From positions 422,254 to 486,253 of the forward strand of contig JAFEMH010001364.1 in NCBI GenBank assembly GCA_022495995.1: 64,000 bases of DNA, written 5' to 3'. This DNA is from Adenophora triphylla var. japonica. Its lineage: Eukaryota; Streptophyta; Magnoliopsida; Asterales; Campanulaceae. Position numbers and translations under genes: made by a program. Numbering within the stretch: the stretch's first letter is position 1; each line of letters starts with the position of its first letter. Positions 10,836-24,244 of the stretch are shown here, piece by piece. The notes below the pieces were generated by a model. That model saw only the letters and a list, made by a program, of their open reading frames with translations, did not search any database and was not told the DNA's origin.

Positions 10836-11105
10836 TTCTCCCACTTGGTCCATTTAATCCCAACATGTCAAAAAACTAATATATGAATCATGGCGATAGG
10901 TCCTCTTGTGGCGAGTATTATCTTCCATGTATTACAATACATTAAGCTCCTCAACAATAGCCCTTAACTTATGAATGAACCACATGTTTATTATGGGTCC
11001 ATAAATGATGTTTTTCTCTTATAACAATTAATATGTGCACAAAGCTGTATGAGAAAATCAAACATAATAAGAGTTTCATTCAAATAGCGTACGTACAATG
11101 AAATA

Positions 11106-14100
11106 TCACATTATGGAACCAAGTCCCATTCTTTCTACATGATCCTTAAACCCCTTTGGTGGCATGCCTTTAGTCAAAGGATCGGCAATCATCAACTCAG
11201 TGCTAACGTGCTCAATGACCACTTTATTTTCCTTAACACGTTCTCTAATGGCTAAGTACTTAATGTCGATATGCTTACTTCGACTACCACTTTTGTTGTT
11301 CTTAGCCATAAAAATAGCAGCTGAGTTGTCACAATATAATTTCAATGGCTTAGAAACTGAATCAATGATTCTAAGCCCGGACATGAAACTCTTCAACCAT
11401 ACACCGTGTGAGGTAGCCTCAAAACACGACACGAACTCGGCCTCCATAGTGGAAGTAGCGATCAGGGCGCTTCACGCTTCTCCAAGATATAGCTCCACTA
11501 GCTAACATGAAAACATACGCGGATGTTGATTTGCGAGAATCAACACAGCCAGCGAAATCTGAATCAGAGTAGCCAATCACTTCCAAATTGTCGGTCCGTC
11601 TATACATGAGCATGTAACCCTTCGTTCCTTGAAGGTATCTCATGACCTTCTTTGCAGCTCTCCAGTGGTCAATTCCTGGGTTACTCTGATATCTCCCAAG
11701 CATCCCAACAACAAATGCAATGTCGTGCAGTGCAAACACGAGCATACATAAGGCTTCCAACAATTTGAAGCATATGGAATGTCTTTCATTCGTTCCCTTT
11801 CGAGCTCATTTTTGGGGCACTGGTCCAGGCTAAACTTGTCACCCTTCACAATGGGTGCTACACTAGGTGAACAATCCTTCATCCGAAATCTCTCTAAAAC
11901 TTTGTTGATATAGGTCTCTTGAGACAAACCTAATATGCCTCGAGATCTATCTCTATAGATCTTAATGCCAATGACATAAGATGCCTCTCCCATATCCTTC
12001 ATATCAAAGTTTTTCGAGAGAAATTGTTTCACATCGTATAGCAATCCTTTATCATTGGTTGCAAGCAAAATATCATCCACATATAACACAAGGAAACAAA
12101 TCTTGCTCCCACTAACCTTGAGGTATATGCATTGATCCATAGCGTTCTCTTCAAATCCAAATGAAGTGATGACGTTATGAAATTTTCTATACCATTGGCG
12201 GGAAGCTTGTTTCAGTCCATATATAGATTTATTAAGCTTACATACCAAATGCTCACCACTACTAGAGGAGAATCCTTCAGGTTGTTTCATATAAACCTCT
12301 TCCTCTAGATCACCATTAAGGAAAGCCGTCTTCACGTCCATTTGATGTAGCTCTAAATCAAAATGGGCTACCAATGCCATAACTACTCGAAGGGAATCTT
12401 TCTTAGATACAGGGGAAAAGGTTTCCGTGTAATCGATTCCTTCTCTTTGTGAGAATCCTTTGGCAACAAGTCTTGCCTTATGTCTCTCGATGTTACCTTG
12501 TGAGTCTTTCTTTGTTTTGAAGACCCATTTACATCCAATGGCTTTTACACCATTTGGCAACTCGACGAGATCCCAGACTTTGTTAGTTGCCATAGAATCC
12601 ATCTCATCTTTCATGGCATTGTACCATAAGCTTGAATCGTTAGAACTTATGGCTTGTGAAAACGTTTCAGGATCATTTTCGGCTCCAATATTGTAGTCAC
12701 ACTCTTGTAGATACACGACATAGTCACTAGGAATTGCTGACCTCCTTGCCCTCGTAGATCTTCTTAAAGCTGGATCAACATTATCCTGAGGAGCAGGATC
12801 ATGTTGTTCGGCCCGAGTTCAACATTTTCATGTATTTGTTGAACTTCATCTACTATTGGATTAGGATCAGTTTGTGGTGCTTCTTGAACTGGTTCTTCAA
12901 CACGTGTTTGTTCTTGAGGAGTGTTGTTAACAATAATGACCGGTTCATAACTTGAAGTGGTACGTTGAGCATCAGAATGATCTTTCCTTTGATCAATGTC
13001 CAAGGATCGATCGCTCCCACTAACCAAGTCATTCTCAAGAAATTTTGCATTTCTTGATTCCACAAATCTAGTGCTATGAGATGGACAATAGAATCTATAT
13101 CCCTTAGACCTTTCGGCATATCCAACAAAATATCCACTTATGGTCCTCGGGTCCAACTTCTTTTCTTGTGGATTATATATTCTCACTTCGGACGGACATC
13201 CCCAAACACGTACATGTTGCAAACTGGGTTTCCAACCTTTGAATATCTCAAAAGGCGTTTTTGGAACGGCCTTAGTTGGAACTCGGTTTAATATGTACGT
13301 AGCCGTCTTAAGTGCTTCGCTCCACAAGGACCGAGAAAGTTTGGAGCTTTCAATCATGCTTCGCACCATGTCCAATAATGTTCGATTTCTTCTTTCAGCT
13401 ACTCCATTTTGTTGTGGAGTACCTGGCATGGTATATTCTGGAACTATACCATTCTCTCGAAGAAATCTCGCAAATGGACCAGGTGCTTGTCCATTTTCAG
13501 TATATCTACCATAGTACTCTCCACCTCTATCTGATCTCACGATCTTAATTTGCTTGCCGCATTGTTTCTCTACTTCTGCTTTAAACACCTTAAAAGCATC
13601 AAGTGCTTCATTCTTATTGTTAAGCAAGTAGAGATACATATATCGCGAGTAATCATCTATGAATGAGACAAAGTACTTGTCACAGTACGCATCCATGTAC
13701 GGACTACAAATATACGTATGTATGATTTCCAATAAATCGAGCTTCTTCGACACCCTTTTTTGGCTTATTTGAGACGCGCCTGCTTACCCTTAATGCAGGC
13801 TATACACGTCTCAAAGTCTGTAAAGTCTAAAGTACTAAGTACTCCATCGTTTACCAACTTTTTAATTCTATTAATGGAGATATGTCCCAATCTCCGGTGC
13901 CACAACATAGAAGAATCGTCATTCATAACACATCTTTTGGTACCAATATGAACGTGCATAGATGAGTGGTCATCATCATTTCTCAAATTTAAGTTAAAAA
14001 GACCATTAGACAAAATACCATTTCCAATAACATTTGATTTGAAAATTAAATCAAAACCACTTTCTGAAAAGTTAAAGGAATAACCATCTGATACAAGTCT

Positions 14101-15157
14101 AGAAACGGAAATTAAATTCCTAGAAAAACTGGGAATATAAAATGTCTTTTTCAAACTTAAATGAAAACCACTACTTAAAACTAAATTGCACGTTCCAACG
14201 GCCTCTACACATGAAGGCATCTGATTTCCTGAATAGACGCTGCATTCATTTCCCACTGGTTTCCGCAGGTTTTGCAATCCCTGCAATGAAGTGGTAATGT
14301 GAATTGTAGAGCCCGAATCAATCCACCATGTATTATGATTTACAATAGTCATATTGGATTCATAACAAACAAAAGAAAGTTGAGTACCTTTCTTATCAAG
14401 CCAATTCTTGAACTTAGAACATTCCTTCTTAATGTGCCCCTTCTTTTTGCAAAAGAAGCACACGGGATCCTTCTTAATGTCCTTGTTGGAAGGGATTTTT
14501 CCCTTTCCCTTGTCCTTGGCTTGACCATTCTTCTTGTTCTTTCCAACTGTAGTAAAATTCACACTCTCCTTTTCCTTAGCCTCCATAAGCAGCCTGCCCT
14601 CTTCCTGAACACACATGGTCATCAATTCATTGATTGTCCATTTATCCTTATGTGTGTTATAGGATATCTTAAATGGGCCATACTGGTGAGGTAAGGTGGA
14701 AAGAGCATAATGAACCAAGAAGACTTCCGACATCTCAACCTCTAATGCTTTTAGCTGAGCCGCTATATCCCTCATGCGCATGATATGATCACGCACACCC
14801 TTAATGCTATCGAGCCTTAGGGATGTAAACTCCATGATCAGGGTACTTGCCATTGTCTTATACGAAGTGGCAACCGATCATCAACGGCCTTTAGTAATTC
14901 TTGAACCTTCTTGATATGCTCGGCGAACCCCTTATGCCAGCTGAGATCTTAGTCTTTATGAAACTCACACAGAGACGATTAGATCGGTCCCATTTTTCAT
15001 AAAGATCAACAGCATCCGGAAGGCTAGTTTCAGTAATTTGAGGGGGTTCATTCTTCCTTATGGCATAGTCAAGGTCCAACCATCCTAAATGAAGGAGAAC
15101 TCTCTCCTTCCACACTTTGTAGTTGTCCCCTTTAAGCTCGGGAACATCACATCTCAT
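11106..15157 (-). pseudogene. Copia gag-pol polyprotein, decayed
   Basis: Read on the minus strand, the order is gag (from about 15157, LKGDNYKVWKERVLLHLG), a CCHC knuckle (CFFCKKKGHIKKEC, near 14430), aspartic protease (WWIDSGST, near 14320), the pre-integrase LWHRRLGH motif (near 13890), integrase core with ERRNRTLLDM (near 13360), reverse transcriptase with YVDD (near 12080) and RNase H (YCDNSAAIF, near 11330). This gag-protease-integrase-RT order is diagnostic of Ty1/copia. Frameshifts break it near 14870, 13760, 12740, 11700 and 11450. The polyprotein would have packaged, copied and integrated the element; this copy cannot. Confidence 0.9.
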
Positions 15158-16372
15158 ATCAGGGTAATCAACAGATTGAATTGCTGCAAATTAATTGTAA
15201 ATGCTCATATTATTAATATTGAGGCTAGTAAAATAGAGCATGATTTACCAATGTAAAAACATGCAAAACATGAACCTAGTGACATAAAACTTGCCTGTGG
15301 GCTAAAGTTCAAATTCAATTAGATTCATTTAACTTTATGATAAAACCATCAAAACTATGTTCCATTTTCTAATCCCTGTGGGTAAATTAGAAAATATAGT
15401 TTAATATTTTATCCTAATTAATCATACATAATATAAAAGAAATTCCTGTGGGATAAAATCTATTACATAAAGTATGATTAATTACAATTAAATGTTTATT
15501 CCAAATTGTGATCTTAAATCTAAATATATAATTTCAATTAATTAAGGATGCTGTGGCTACTCCATAATTAATTAAAACCATATGGATCACATAAACATTA
15601 ATAATAATTGCATAAACCGTAAGCAATATTTTATGAATTTATTTGAAATGCACTAGTGTCATGTCTAACTTAACATGACATGTATAAATAGGTAATTAAT
15701 AATTTATACAAGTCAACTAAATGACATAATGTGAGTACATATAAATTCAAAGAGCAATAGTTTATCATTATAGCATATATATATATATATATAAACAAAA
15801 TTGTATGTACTGAAATACAAAGGTATATACATATAATGGCTAATGGATCATTTTAGCATATAATCACAAAATCATAATGTGAATACACAGCTTTTACCAA
15901 ACTACAGACGAATGGCATTTTAAATTTGGTAAACAAAATTATACAGTAAAATTTTTTATAAAAGTCAACTATATAAAAGGGGCAAATAATTTTGCTTTCC
16001 ACCAAACAAGTACACATTGATAAAAATAAAAGCTTTAATATTTAGTTACCCAATCAATTGCTTTTACTATTTCTTTACACTGTTTTAGCCAAACAAGGGG
16101 ACAAAATCGAGAATGACAGAGAAACCTTTACCATTTAAAAACAATGAACAGTGTCATCTTCAAGCTTCAGCGAGTAATTTCAACCCGGTTCAAAACCCGA
16201 ATTTCGACCCGAAAAAATCTCATGATTCCATTAACCAAACTCAACAAACTATATATCAAATGCTCAGAATTCGATTTCCTAATGATTCATAAGCATAAGT
16301 TTCAGAAATCATTATCAAAGCAAAATTTTGAAATCACAGTTCGTTGCAACAGAGCAAGACGGAGGTAAATGT
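15158..16372 (-). other. Untranslated leader of the first copia element
   Basis: About 1.2 kb of AT-rich DNA between the primer site and gag, with no frame of note on either strand. A short (TA) run lies near 15777-15792. Nothing else recognised. Confidence 0.6.
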
Positions 16373-16384
16373 GCTCTGATACCA
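16373..16384 (-). promoter_or_regulatory. Primer-binding site, tRNA-Met type
   Basis: On the minus strand this reads TGGTATCAGAGC, the standard complement to the 3' end of initiator tRNA-Met in plant copia elements, two bases inside the LTR end at 16387. It fixes the LTR boundary and the element's orientation. Confidence 0.92.
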
Positions 16385-16386
16385 AA

Positions 16387-16846
16387 TGTTAGATTATCTT
16401 CAGCCTAAACATAATCTAATAGCGTGAACATGTCACAAATAATCAGCGGAAGCTATAGGAATCATACCTCCAGCCATTGCTATGCGGAATCGGCTTCGAT
16501 CGACCGGCGCGGAAGACACCTTTGGGTTTCTAAACCTTAACTCTTCCTACGGTGATGGTAATGTATTTCTGAGGGTGAGAGTAGGCTTGGTGACCCAAGA
16601 TGAAGAGCATTGTGTCCTATTTATAGCCCTTTGTCCATCACAAAGTTCACGGACACAATATTTGATTGAGAGAAATTCTCTCTTGATTGAGAGAAATTAT
16701 CTTAATTTGGGCTGAATATGTACATATAAATGGACCACATTCAGAAATCAATTTCCCATATACAATAAGGAAAGGATTTCAATGAAATCAAATCCCTAAA
16801 TCATGAACGGGAATATTGAGATCCCTATAGATACGGGAGAAATCCT

Positions 16847-16850
<4 letters not shown>
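16387..16850 (-). repeat. Complete 5' LTR of the first copia element (464 bases)
   Basis: Plus-strand ends are TGTTAGATTATC and ATCCTTACA, giving the canonical TG...CA on either strand. One end abuts the primer site and the other abuts (TA)n at 16851. It serves as promoter and polyadenylation region of the element. Confidence 0.9.

Positions 16851-16914
<64 letters not shown>
16851..16914. repeat. (TA)n microsatellite next to the copia LTR
   Basis: About 32 TA units directly follow the LTR. The opposite flank of the element also carries (TA)n (10627-10730), so the target was probably TA-rich. A GGGAGGGAGTA string right after it (16921-16931) resembles a Stowaway MITE end, but no partner end is visible. 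Confidence 0.9.
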
Positions 16915-16919
<5 letters not shown>

Positions 16920-17867
16920 TGGGAGGGAGTACTCTTTATTTTTAAGTATATTGACAAATTAATTGATAAATCCTTGTAGCTCGTTTTTTATTCTTTATCC
17001 CACATTGTTTATTTATATGAGATTTTTTTTTTAAAGAAACATTTATCAAGATGTAATTTTATTAAATTCACTATCTCGAACAAATAGTCTTGACTAATCA
17101 ACTTTTTTATGTATATCATTTTTCTTTCACATTCTCTATACTTCCTTTGTGTGTAGGATTTTGCGAACTTTTCTCCACCTTCTCTCTTTACTTTCTCTAT
17201 AGGGTTTGCATCTCCAACAACCACAATAACCACTTAGCGTGGTAGATATAGTCAGTTGATTATATAGTTTTCTCTCCCCCCCATTTTTTTAGATTTCAGT
17301 TTTGTTATTCCACTTTCCACCTCCTTACTTGGTGAAACTTCGCTTCAATATCTTTTTTTCATATTCTCACTACCTATTTAATTCGGGTCGATGCCTACCA
17401 TGGTTGGATAAGTCATTATCTTTCGGTTAAGGCGAGCTAGGTTTATCTAACTGCTTCCAACTGTTCCCATCGACTTATTAGTGCTAGTCTAATTTGATGT
17501 CTCGATTGTATGTGTGGCCGCTTCTTCTATTATTTAGATTTTTTAATTCACATACTATTTCGACTTCGATTTAGTTTTTTTTTTTAAAATCATTTAGCAA
17601 CCAATTTGGAAGTTTATTTTATCAGTTATTTACGAATTTTATTGGAAGGATTTAGGTTTAGATTTTCGCGTGCATGACAAGTTGAGTTTTGGTGGATATC
17701 TTGGTAATTTCTCTCTTAGTATTTTAGAGACCGGTGGCATTTTCAGACCACATAATTTTTCAATTATTAGAGATTTTTAGGTCTATACTATCTTTTCTAT
17801 TGACGTCGATAACTTTTTGTGATTTTGATGGATAAGGCCTATCTTATGCCTATTTCTTGTAGACGGT
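16915..17867. other. AT-rich intergenic DNA, nothing identified
   Basis: About 950 bases with no frame longer than 75 codons, no repeat shared with the rest of the window and no RNA gene that I can see. Confidence 0.6.
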
Positions 17868-17876
17868 ATTCATTTT

Positions 17877-18321
17877 CATAAAATCTAAGGAGAAACGGGT
17901 TTTTTAATATCCAGAAATCTTCAAAATATTTTTGTATATTCATTTGATGGTTTCTGGATATACATTTGAAGGTTTCTGGATATCCAGAAACCTTCAATAA
18001 GCAATTTCTGGATATGCACCTAACACATTTCTGGATATACATTCACATACTTCTGGATATGCACCTAACACATTTCTGGATTGCCAGTTTAAAGTTTCTG
18101 GATATTCATTTTGAAGGTTTCTGGATACTCATTTTGAAATGTTTCTGGATATTCATTTGATGGTTTCTGGATATACATTTGAAGGTTTCTGGATACTCAT
18201 TTTATAGTTTCTGGACATGATCAATTGTGTGTTTCTGGATATTCAATTTGGTAGTTCTGGATATTAAAAAATACGTTTCTCCATAACTTATGGAGAAACG
18301 CGTTTCTTCGGAGACCTACTC
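17877..18321 (+). mobile_element. Palindromic-end small transposon, copy 3
   Basis: A 445-base element flanked by a perfect 9-base duplication ATTCATTTT (17868-17876 and 18322-18330). The left end is eroded: it retains AAAATCTAAGGAGAAACGGG but has lost the second palindrome. The right end is complete, with CGTTTCTCCATAACTTATGG and then GAGAAACGCGTTTC. The interior has about fifteen TTTCTGGATA(T/C) motifs spaced mostly 25-35 bases apart, many followed by TCATTTG, ACATTTG or GCACCTAAC. It is closest to copy 1 in its repeat variants. Confidence 0.85.
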
Positions 18322-18456
18322 ATTCATTTTTTGTTATATCTGTGATGGCAGTGATTATTTCCTTATTTTTCATACCAGACAATTTTAGAAGGGTTTTTTT
18401 TTTTAAATGGTATTGTCCCCTCAAGCTTATAAATGAGATACACATGTTAGCAACTA

Positions 18457-18696
18457 CTCCCTCTGTCTCAAAATTCAAAATGTTTGTTCTATTTGACTTT
18501 TTAATTGAATTTTGACCACAAATATATGACAATTTAATTATGTTCATGAAATTCTAAAAATTCATATTGATTCACCATTAATAATATTATCAACAACAAC
18601 TTTTAGAATTTCTTGAACATGATTAACCTCTCATAAATTTGTGGTCAAAGTTTAACAAAAAAGTCAAATGGGACAAACATTTTGAGACGGATGGAG
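18457..18696. mobile_element. Stowaway-type MITE (240 bases)
   Basis: Inverted ends CTCCCTCTGTCTCAAAAT and, at the right, ATTTTGAGACGGATGGAG are flanked by the dinucleotide TA at 18455-18456 and 18697-18698. The CTCCCTC opening with TA duplication is the signature of Tc1/mariner-derived Stowaway MITEs. The arms pair further in (TTTGACTTTTT against AAAAAGTCAAA). No coding capacity. Confidence 0.88.
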
Positions 18697-18815
18697 TATA
18701 ATATACATATTTCTTGGAAGTCTTGCCATTATAGCATCATTGTTAAAGGCATTCCCCGATTGAAAAAAATATAGTTGTATTTTGCATGAATAAGGATGTA
18801 AACCTAACGGTTAAA

Positions 18816-19157
18816 GCCAAAATCTAGGGAAAACGCGTTTTTCCATAAGTTATAGAGAAACGGGTTTCTGGATATCCAGAACCTTTTGAAAGGATATTCA
18901 GAAATTTTTGTATTGGTCATGACCTTGGCCAAATCTATATCCAGAAACCAGTGAAAAGCATATCCAGAACCTTTTGAAAGGATATCCAGAACCTTTGAAA
19001 CTGATATCCAGAAGTTTTGAGACTGATATCCAGAAGTTTTGAGACTGATATCCAGAACCTTTTGAAAGGATATCCAGAACCTTTGAGACTGATATCCAGA
19101 AGTTTTGAAAAAACACGTTTCTCCATAACTTATACGCGTTTCTCCAAAGACCTACTC
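18816..19157 (+). mobile_element. Palindromic-end small transposon, copy 4
   Basis: A 342-base element flanked by a 9-base duplication with one mismatch (ACGGTTAAA 18807-18815, ATGGTTAAA 19158-19166). The left end reads AAAATCTAGGGAAAACGCG and continues through both palindromes with two changes; the right end has lost nine bases of one palindrome. The core is a run of ATATCCAGAA(CC/GT)TTTGA(A/G)A units, about 20 bases each, related to the core of copy 2. It lies only 494 bases from copy 3. Confidence 0.82.
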
Positions 19158-19166
19158 ATGGTTAAA

Positions 19167-19849
19167 TGAATCCTCTTTATCCATTGGTTAGCTATTCCTA
19201 AGCGATGTCACGATTGTTGCTCTTATGTTAACGCTTCTTCCATTGGTTAGCTATTCTGAATCCTATGTTATTCCTTTCTCCAGTTCAGTAGATCTTCTTG
19301 GATAATCATCAAACAAAATTACGATAAAGCATGCAATATAGAATACAACTATTTTCTAGATTGTCTAATTTAAATTTGGTAAAATGAAAAATTATGTCAC
19401 ATTCTTCACTTATGCCATCCAAGTTACAAATATTCAATCTTGCCATTCAACTTCATCACGTTATTCATATAAATCACTAAATTTTTTAAAATATTTAATC
19501 AAAATATTTCACATTTCCACTTAATTAACTAAAAATAATACTAAAAAGTGGATTGTCCTTAACTAACTCTTTTCGTTGATTCAACAATCTCCATTATACC
19601 CCTCAATAAACTACCCATATATTATGATTTAAATTTTTATGAACGTGTTTATATCTTTAATGTTTTTTTTTTTTTTTTTTTTTTTTGCAATTTTTGTGTA
19701 TTAGAATTTATAAGTGTAACTGCAAAAATACTATATTTTTAATATTTTAAGTTTTAATTTGTTTCAAAAAAATAAAATTTAAGTTTTAAGTATTAAAACT
19801 GTAGCTATAATTTAAAATTGATATCCATGAATTGTAGATTTAAATTTTA
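19167..19849. other. AT-rich intergenic DNA with a poly(T) tract
   Basis: About 680 bases with no credible frame. A run of about 25 T residues lies near 19662-19686. Two TTCCATTGGTTAGCTATTC-like repeats occur just after copy 4 (near 19178 and 19237). Nothing else seen. Confidence 0.6.
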
Positions 19850-20035
19850 TGAGAAATATTTGAAGTATCTTTGTAATATTTGTAAATATTTGTATTCCCA
19901 TAGTAGCTTAGTTGACCTTCCATAGTTGCTTAGTTTCCATAGAAAATAGTTTCCATTGTGTACATATCTCCCTCTATAATAAGGGATCCTCACCTTGTAA
20001 AAACATACATTCAAAAATTCAATAATGGTTTAACA
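19850..20035 (+). repeat. 5' LTR of the second copia element
   Basis: 186 bases with TG...CA ends, containing a CTCTATAATAAGGGATCC segment that could serve as TATA region. The element's primer site begins at the next base. Confidence 0.92.
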
Positions 20036-20047
20036 TGGTATCAGAGC
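20036..20047 (+). promoter_or_regulatory. Primer-binding site, tRNA-Met type
   Basis: TGGTATCAGAGC follows the LTR end directly, complementary to initiator tRNA-Met as in most plant copia elements. Confidence 0.93.
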
Positions 20048-20362
20048 GATCCTAAAACACGTTTTCGCTTGTCAGTAGTCTTATTTTTTTTTCCCGCTGA
20101 AGAAGTCGTCTGGTTCGTGCCCTCTCGTTGATTCGGTGTCAAGCAGGAGCGTCAAATTCCATAGCTTGCTCGAAGGTCTGGACAGTCTCTGCTTCTTGGT
20201 TCAACACGCAGTTGGTCTTCCTGTAGTCACCTTGTTGTCAAGCTCATTCAATAACAATCATGTCCGATGGAAAGAAGGTTCCACTGATCAAAGTTCCGTA
20301 ATCAATTTATTACATTAATCCTTCCGAACAACCAGGTGTGAAAATTACTACTTATCTCTTGA

Positions 20363-23300
20363 ATGGTGATTAACTATGATATTTTGTCTAATGCTGTGAA
20401 AGATGGACTTCAAGCCAAAAGTAAAATTGGGTTTATTGATGGTATTCACTCTAAACCTAATTCAACTGAAGCAGATGAAATAATTGCTTGGAAAACATGT
20501 ACTTCGTTGGTTAAATCATGGCTTTTTAATACTTTAGACAACTCCATTCAAGCTAGTGTCTCTTACTGTGAGCCTGCCAAAGAATTGTGGGATGAATTGT
20601 GGGACGAACTCAACATTTTGGTACCAATTCCCCATTTTCCATTTGTATGTACATGTGGTTCTTCTCAAAAGTTAAAAGTTCAGCGTGAAGAAGAGCGGGT
20701 TGACCAGTTTTTGCAGGGATTAGATGATACAATATATCATCATATTCGTTCGCAGATTTATTTGATGGATCCGGTACCAGCCTTCTTGAAGAAAGTATTT
20801 GCTATGGTGAGTCGTGAAGAGCGACAATGCTCTATTGTTCGATCTCAAGAGACATTTCGTGAGGCAGTGGCCTTTACCGTTCAAGTTGTTCGTACAAATG
20901 TTGGCGGCTCAAACTCTCAGGGTCGTAGTCGAGGCAGCGATTATGGTCGACCTTCTTGCACATATTGTGGCAAGATTGGTCATGTGTTCGAGAGATGATA
21001 TTAGCGGATTGGGTTTCACCAAGGATCGGGGCGTGGACGTGTTTGTGGCAAGGGCTAGGGACGTGGAGATCGTGTGCAGCAAAATCAACAACCTGCTAGA
21101 GCGTCAGCTAATGCCACAACAGTCAATATGCATACTGATGTACCTGAATTGGCAACAATAACAGATGGAAATAGGCTGCCTATCATCCCTGGTCTATCTC
21201 CGGATATGGTACAAAGCTCATGACGTTCCTTGAAACATCTCCTAGTACTGAGAAACTTTTTGGTAAGAATAAAAATAATAGTTTTTCTGATATGTGGTTG
21301 CTTGATAGCGGTGCTTCTAATAATATGATTGAGAATCTCTAGTTTCTTATAAATGTTGTTGATATTTCACCATCCCCCGTGGGATTGCCAAATGGCACTC
21401 ATACATCTGCTATCAAACAAGGACGAGTGGTATTTCCTTTCAATTTAGTTCTTGAACAAGTGCTATATGTCTCTAACTTGTCATGTAGTTTGATTTCTGT
21501 TGGACAACTTATTCGTGACTCTGGATTCTTCTTGATGTTTACTGATAATATGTGTGGAATACAGGACCGCTATTTGAGGACTCCGATTGGAGTGGGTAAG
21601 ATGCGAGATGGGCTCTTATTCTTCAAGTATGTGACATTGGCGACAGCTTCTGTGGTTAAAGAAGGAGAAGACTCTATTTTGTGGCATCAACGGCTCTGTC
21701 ATCCATCCACAACCATTATCTCATATTTCTGGCATAGCTGTTAAGAACTCTGATTGTAATAAATCTTGTGATGTCTGTCTTCGTGCGAAACAAACATGTG
21801 ATCCTTTTCCCGTAAGTGATAGTCGTGATGTTGAATGTTTTAATCTTATACATTGTGATATTTGGGGTCTATATCGTAAAGCCACTTTTACTGGTGCATA
21901 TTATTTTTTACCATAGTTGATGATTATAGTCGTGCTGTTTAGATCTATCTTATGACTGATAAGGGTGAAACAAAATACTTGTTGCGTGATTTTTGTGTAA
22001 TGGTCAAAACTCAATTTGGAAAAAGTGTGAAATTAGTCCGTAGTGACAACGGCTTAGAATTTATTGCTGGAGCCGTGCCTAAGTTTTATAGAGAGAATGG
22101 TATTCTGATACATAGTAGTTGTATTGGCGCGCCGCAGCAAAATGGCCATGTTGAGCGTAAACATCGGCATATACTTGAGGTTGCTCGAGCTCTTCGATTT
22201 CAGGCTAGTCTGCCTATTGAATTTTGGGGTGAGTGTGCCTTGACTACTGCCCACTTAATTAATCGAACCCCAAGTAAAATTTTGATCAAAAATAAGTCTC
22301 AATATGAAATATTGTTTGGATCCCCTCCCGTTTATTCTCACCTACGGGTTTTTGGGTCGTTATGCTTTGTACACCAAAAGTCGAGTAATAAGTTTGCTGC
22401 TCGAAGTCGTAAATGTGTATTTTTGGGGTATCCACATGGACAAAAAGGGTGGCGAGTTTATGATTTGGAAAGTCAGAAAATATTTGTCTCAAGGGATATT
22501 GTTTTTCGGGAAAATATTTTTCCTTTTGCATTACAAGTAGCTCCACATGCCTCCCCAACTTCTTCAGAAAATTTCCTTGTTGATGATGTTGTCGTACCTG
22601 TCCAGTCCCTTGATCAACCTCCTGTTCAGTTATTAGTTCAGTCACCTAAACAACATACTAGCTCGCCTCACTCAGGGGGAGTTGTGGGGGACACTGTACC
22701 GCCTGCTCCTTCCTATACTCAAGTTGCAGAGCCAGAATTGTTAGGTCGTGGTCATCGAGATTGATGCTTTTGAGCGAAATGGTACTTGGGAAATAACAGA
22801 CCTCCCACCAGGCAAGCGAGTAATTGGTAATAAATGGGTGTATAAGGTGAAGTATAATGCTGATGGTTCTCTGGAGCGCCTAAAAGCTCGTCTTGTCATG
22901 TGTGGCAATAATCAGACTGAAGGTGTGGATTATAACGAGACATTTGCGCCAGTGGCCAAACTGGTCAGTGTCTGCACCTTTTTATCGATTGTTGTTGCTA
23001 AGGGTTGGGAGCTTCATCAACTCGACGTAAATAACGCTTTTTTTTATACGGTGATTTGCATGAGGAGGTATACATACGTCTACACCCAGGTTTCTCTATT
23101 GCTTCTGCCCCAGAGAAAGTCTGTCGGCTTCATAAATCTTTGTATGGTTTGCGACAATCTCCAAGAAACTCGTTCGCAAAATTAGCTGCAACACTTCGAT
23201 CTTTTGGGTTCATGCAGTCACATGCCGACCACACTTTGTTCACCTATCGCAAAGGTGATATATTTTTGTCTCTTTTGGTATATGTCGATGATATTGTACT

Positions 23301-24235
23301 AGCTGGTAACTCTTCTGGTGCATGTACTCATTTGAAGCAATATTTGGGGTCTTGTTTTCAAATTAAGGATCTTGTCCCGCTGAAGTATTTCCTAGGAATT
23401 GAGTTTGCTCGTTCGTCTTTCGGTCTATATATGTGCCAACGAAAATATATACTAGACATCCTTGCGGAAACAGGTTTATTGGGGTGCAAACCTGTGGCTT
23501 TTCCCATGGAACAACACCACAAACTTGCCTTGCCGATGGTCCTCCTCTCGATGATCATGCCCGTTATCGGCGCATTATTGGTAGATTAATTTATCTTACT
23601 ATCACCCGACCTGATATATGCTATTCAGTCCATATTTAGTCTCAATTCTAGCAAGAACCTCGTCAAGAACACTATGATGCTGCAATTCGTGTTCTACATT
23701 ATCTCAAGAGCTCTCCGGGACAAGGTATTCTTCTTCGTTCTAACAGTGACTTGCAGCTGTATGGATTCTGTGATTCCGACTGGACAGTTGCCCTATGACA
23801 TGTCGGTCTCTCACTGGTTATTTTGTCACCCTTGGTTCTTCCCCCGTGTCTTGGAAAACCAAGAAACAACCCACTGTTTCTCGCTCTTCCGCAGAAGCAG
23901 AATATCATGCCATGGCCGGCGCCACTTGTGAGTTAACTTGGTTGAAATCATTTCTTGCGTCTTTAGGTGTCTTTCACACACAACCGATGCGGTTGTATTG
24001 TGACAATCAAGCAGCATTGCATATTGCTTCCAATCCGGTTTTTCATGAGCGCACTAAGAAAATCGAGATCGATTGCCATTATATCTGTGAACAACTCGTG
24101 GCTCGGAATATTAGTCTCACTCACGTTCGCACGCAACAGCAATTGGCTGATATCTTTCCGAAAGCCCTCGGTCGGCAGCAGTTCGAGTACCTCCTTCGCA
24201 AGTTGGGCATTTGTGATCTTCATGCTCCAACTTGA
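20363..24235 (+). pseudogene. Copia gag-pol polyprotein, decayed
   Basis: Gag begins near 20363 and ends in a CCHC knuckle (CTYCGKIGHV, near 20960) that runs into a stop. Protease follows (LLDSGAS, near 21300), then the pre-integrase ILWHQRLCHPS motif (near 21675). Next come integrase with VRSDNGLEF and ERKHRHILEV (21980-22180), reverse transcriptase (WVYKVKYNADGS near 22840, YVDD at 23281-23292) and RNase H ([11 protein letters not shown] near 23995), ending LHAPT with a stop at 24235. Frameshifts or stops occur near 20998, 21340, 21740, 21945, 22760, 23040, 23590 and 23780. The parts are those needed for copia transposition, but this copy is dead. Confidence 0.9.
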
Positions 24236-24244
24236 GGGGGAGTA

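Noticed and set aside
16915..16932. Stowaway MITE end GGGAGGGAGTA beside the (TA)n tract
   Set aside because: No partner end within reach; the string is short and may be chance or a leftover.
17900..18270. Regularly spaced palindromic repeats (TTTCTGGATAT) that look CRISPR-like
   Set aside because: Spacers are mostly short, repeat one another and are themselves variants of the repeat; the block is inside a transposon with a 9-base duplication in plant DNA.
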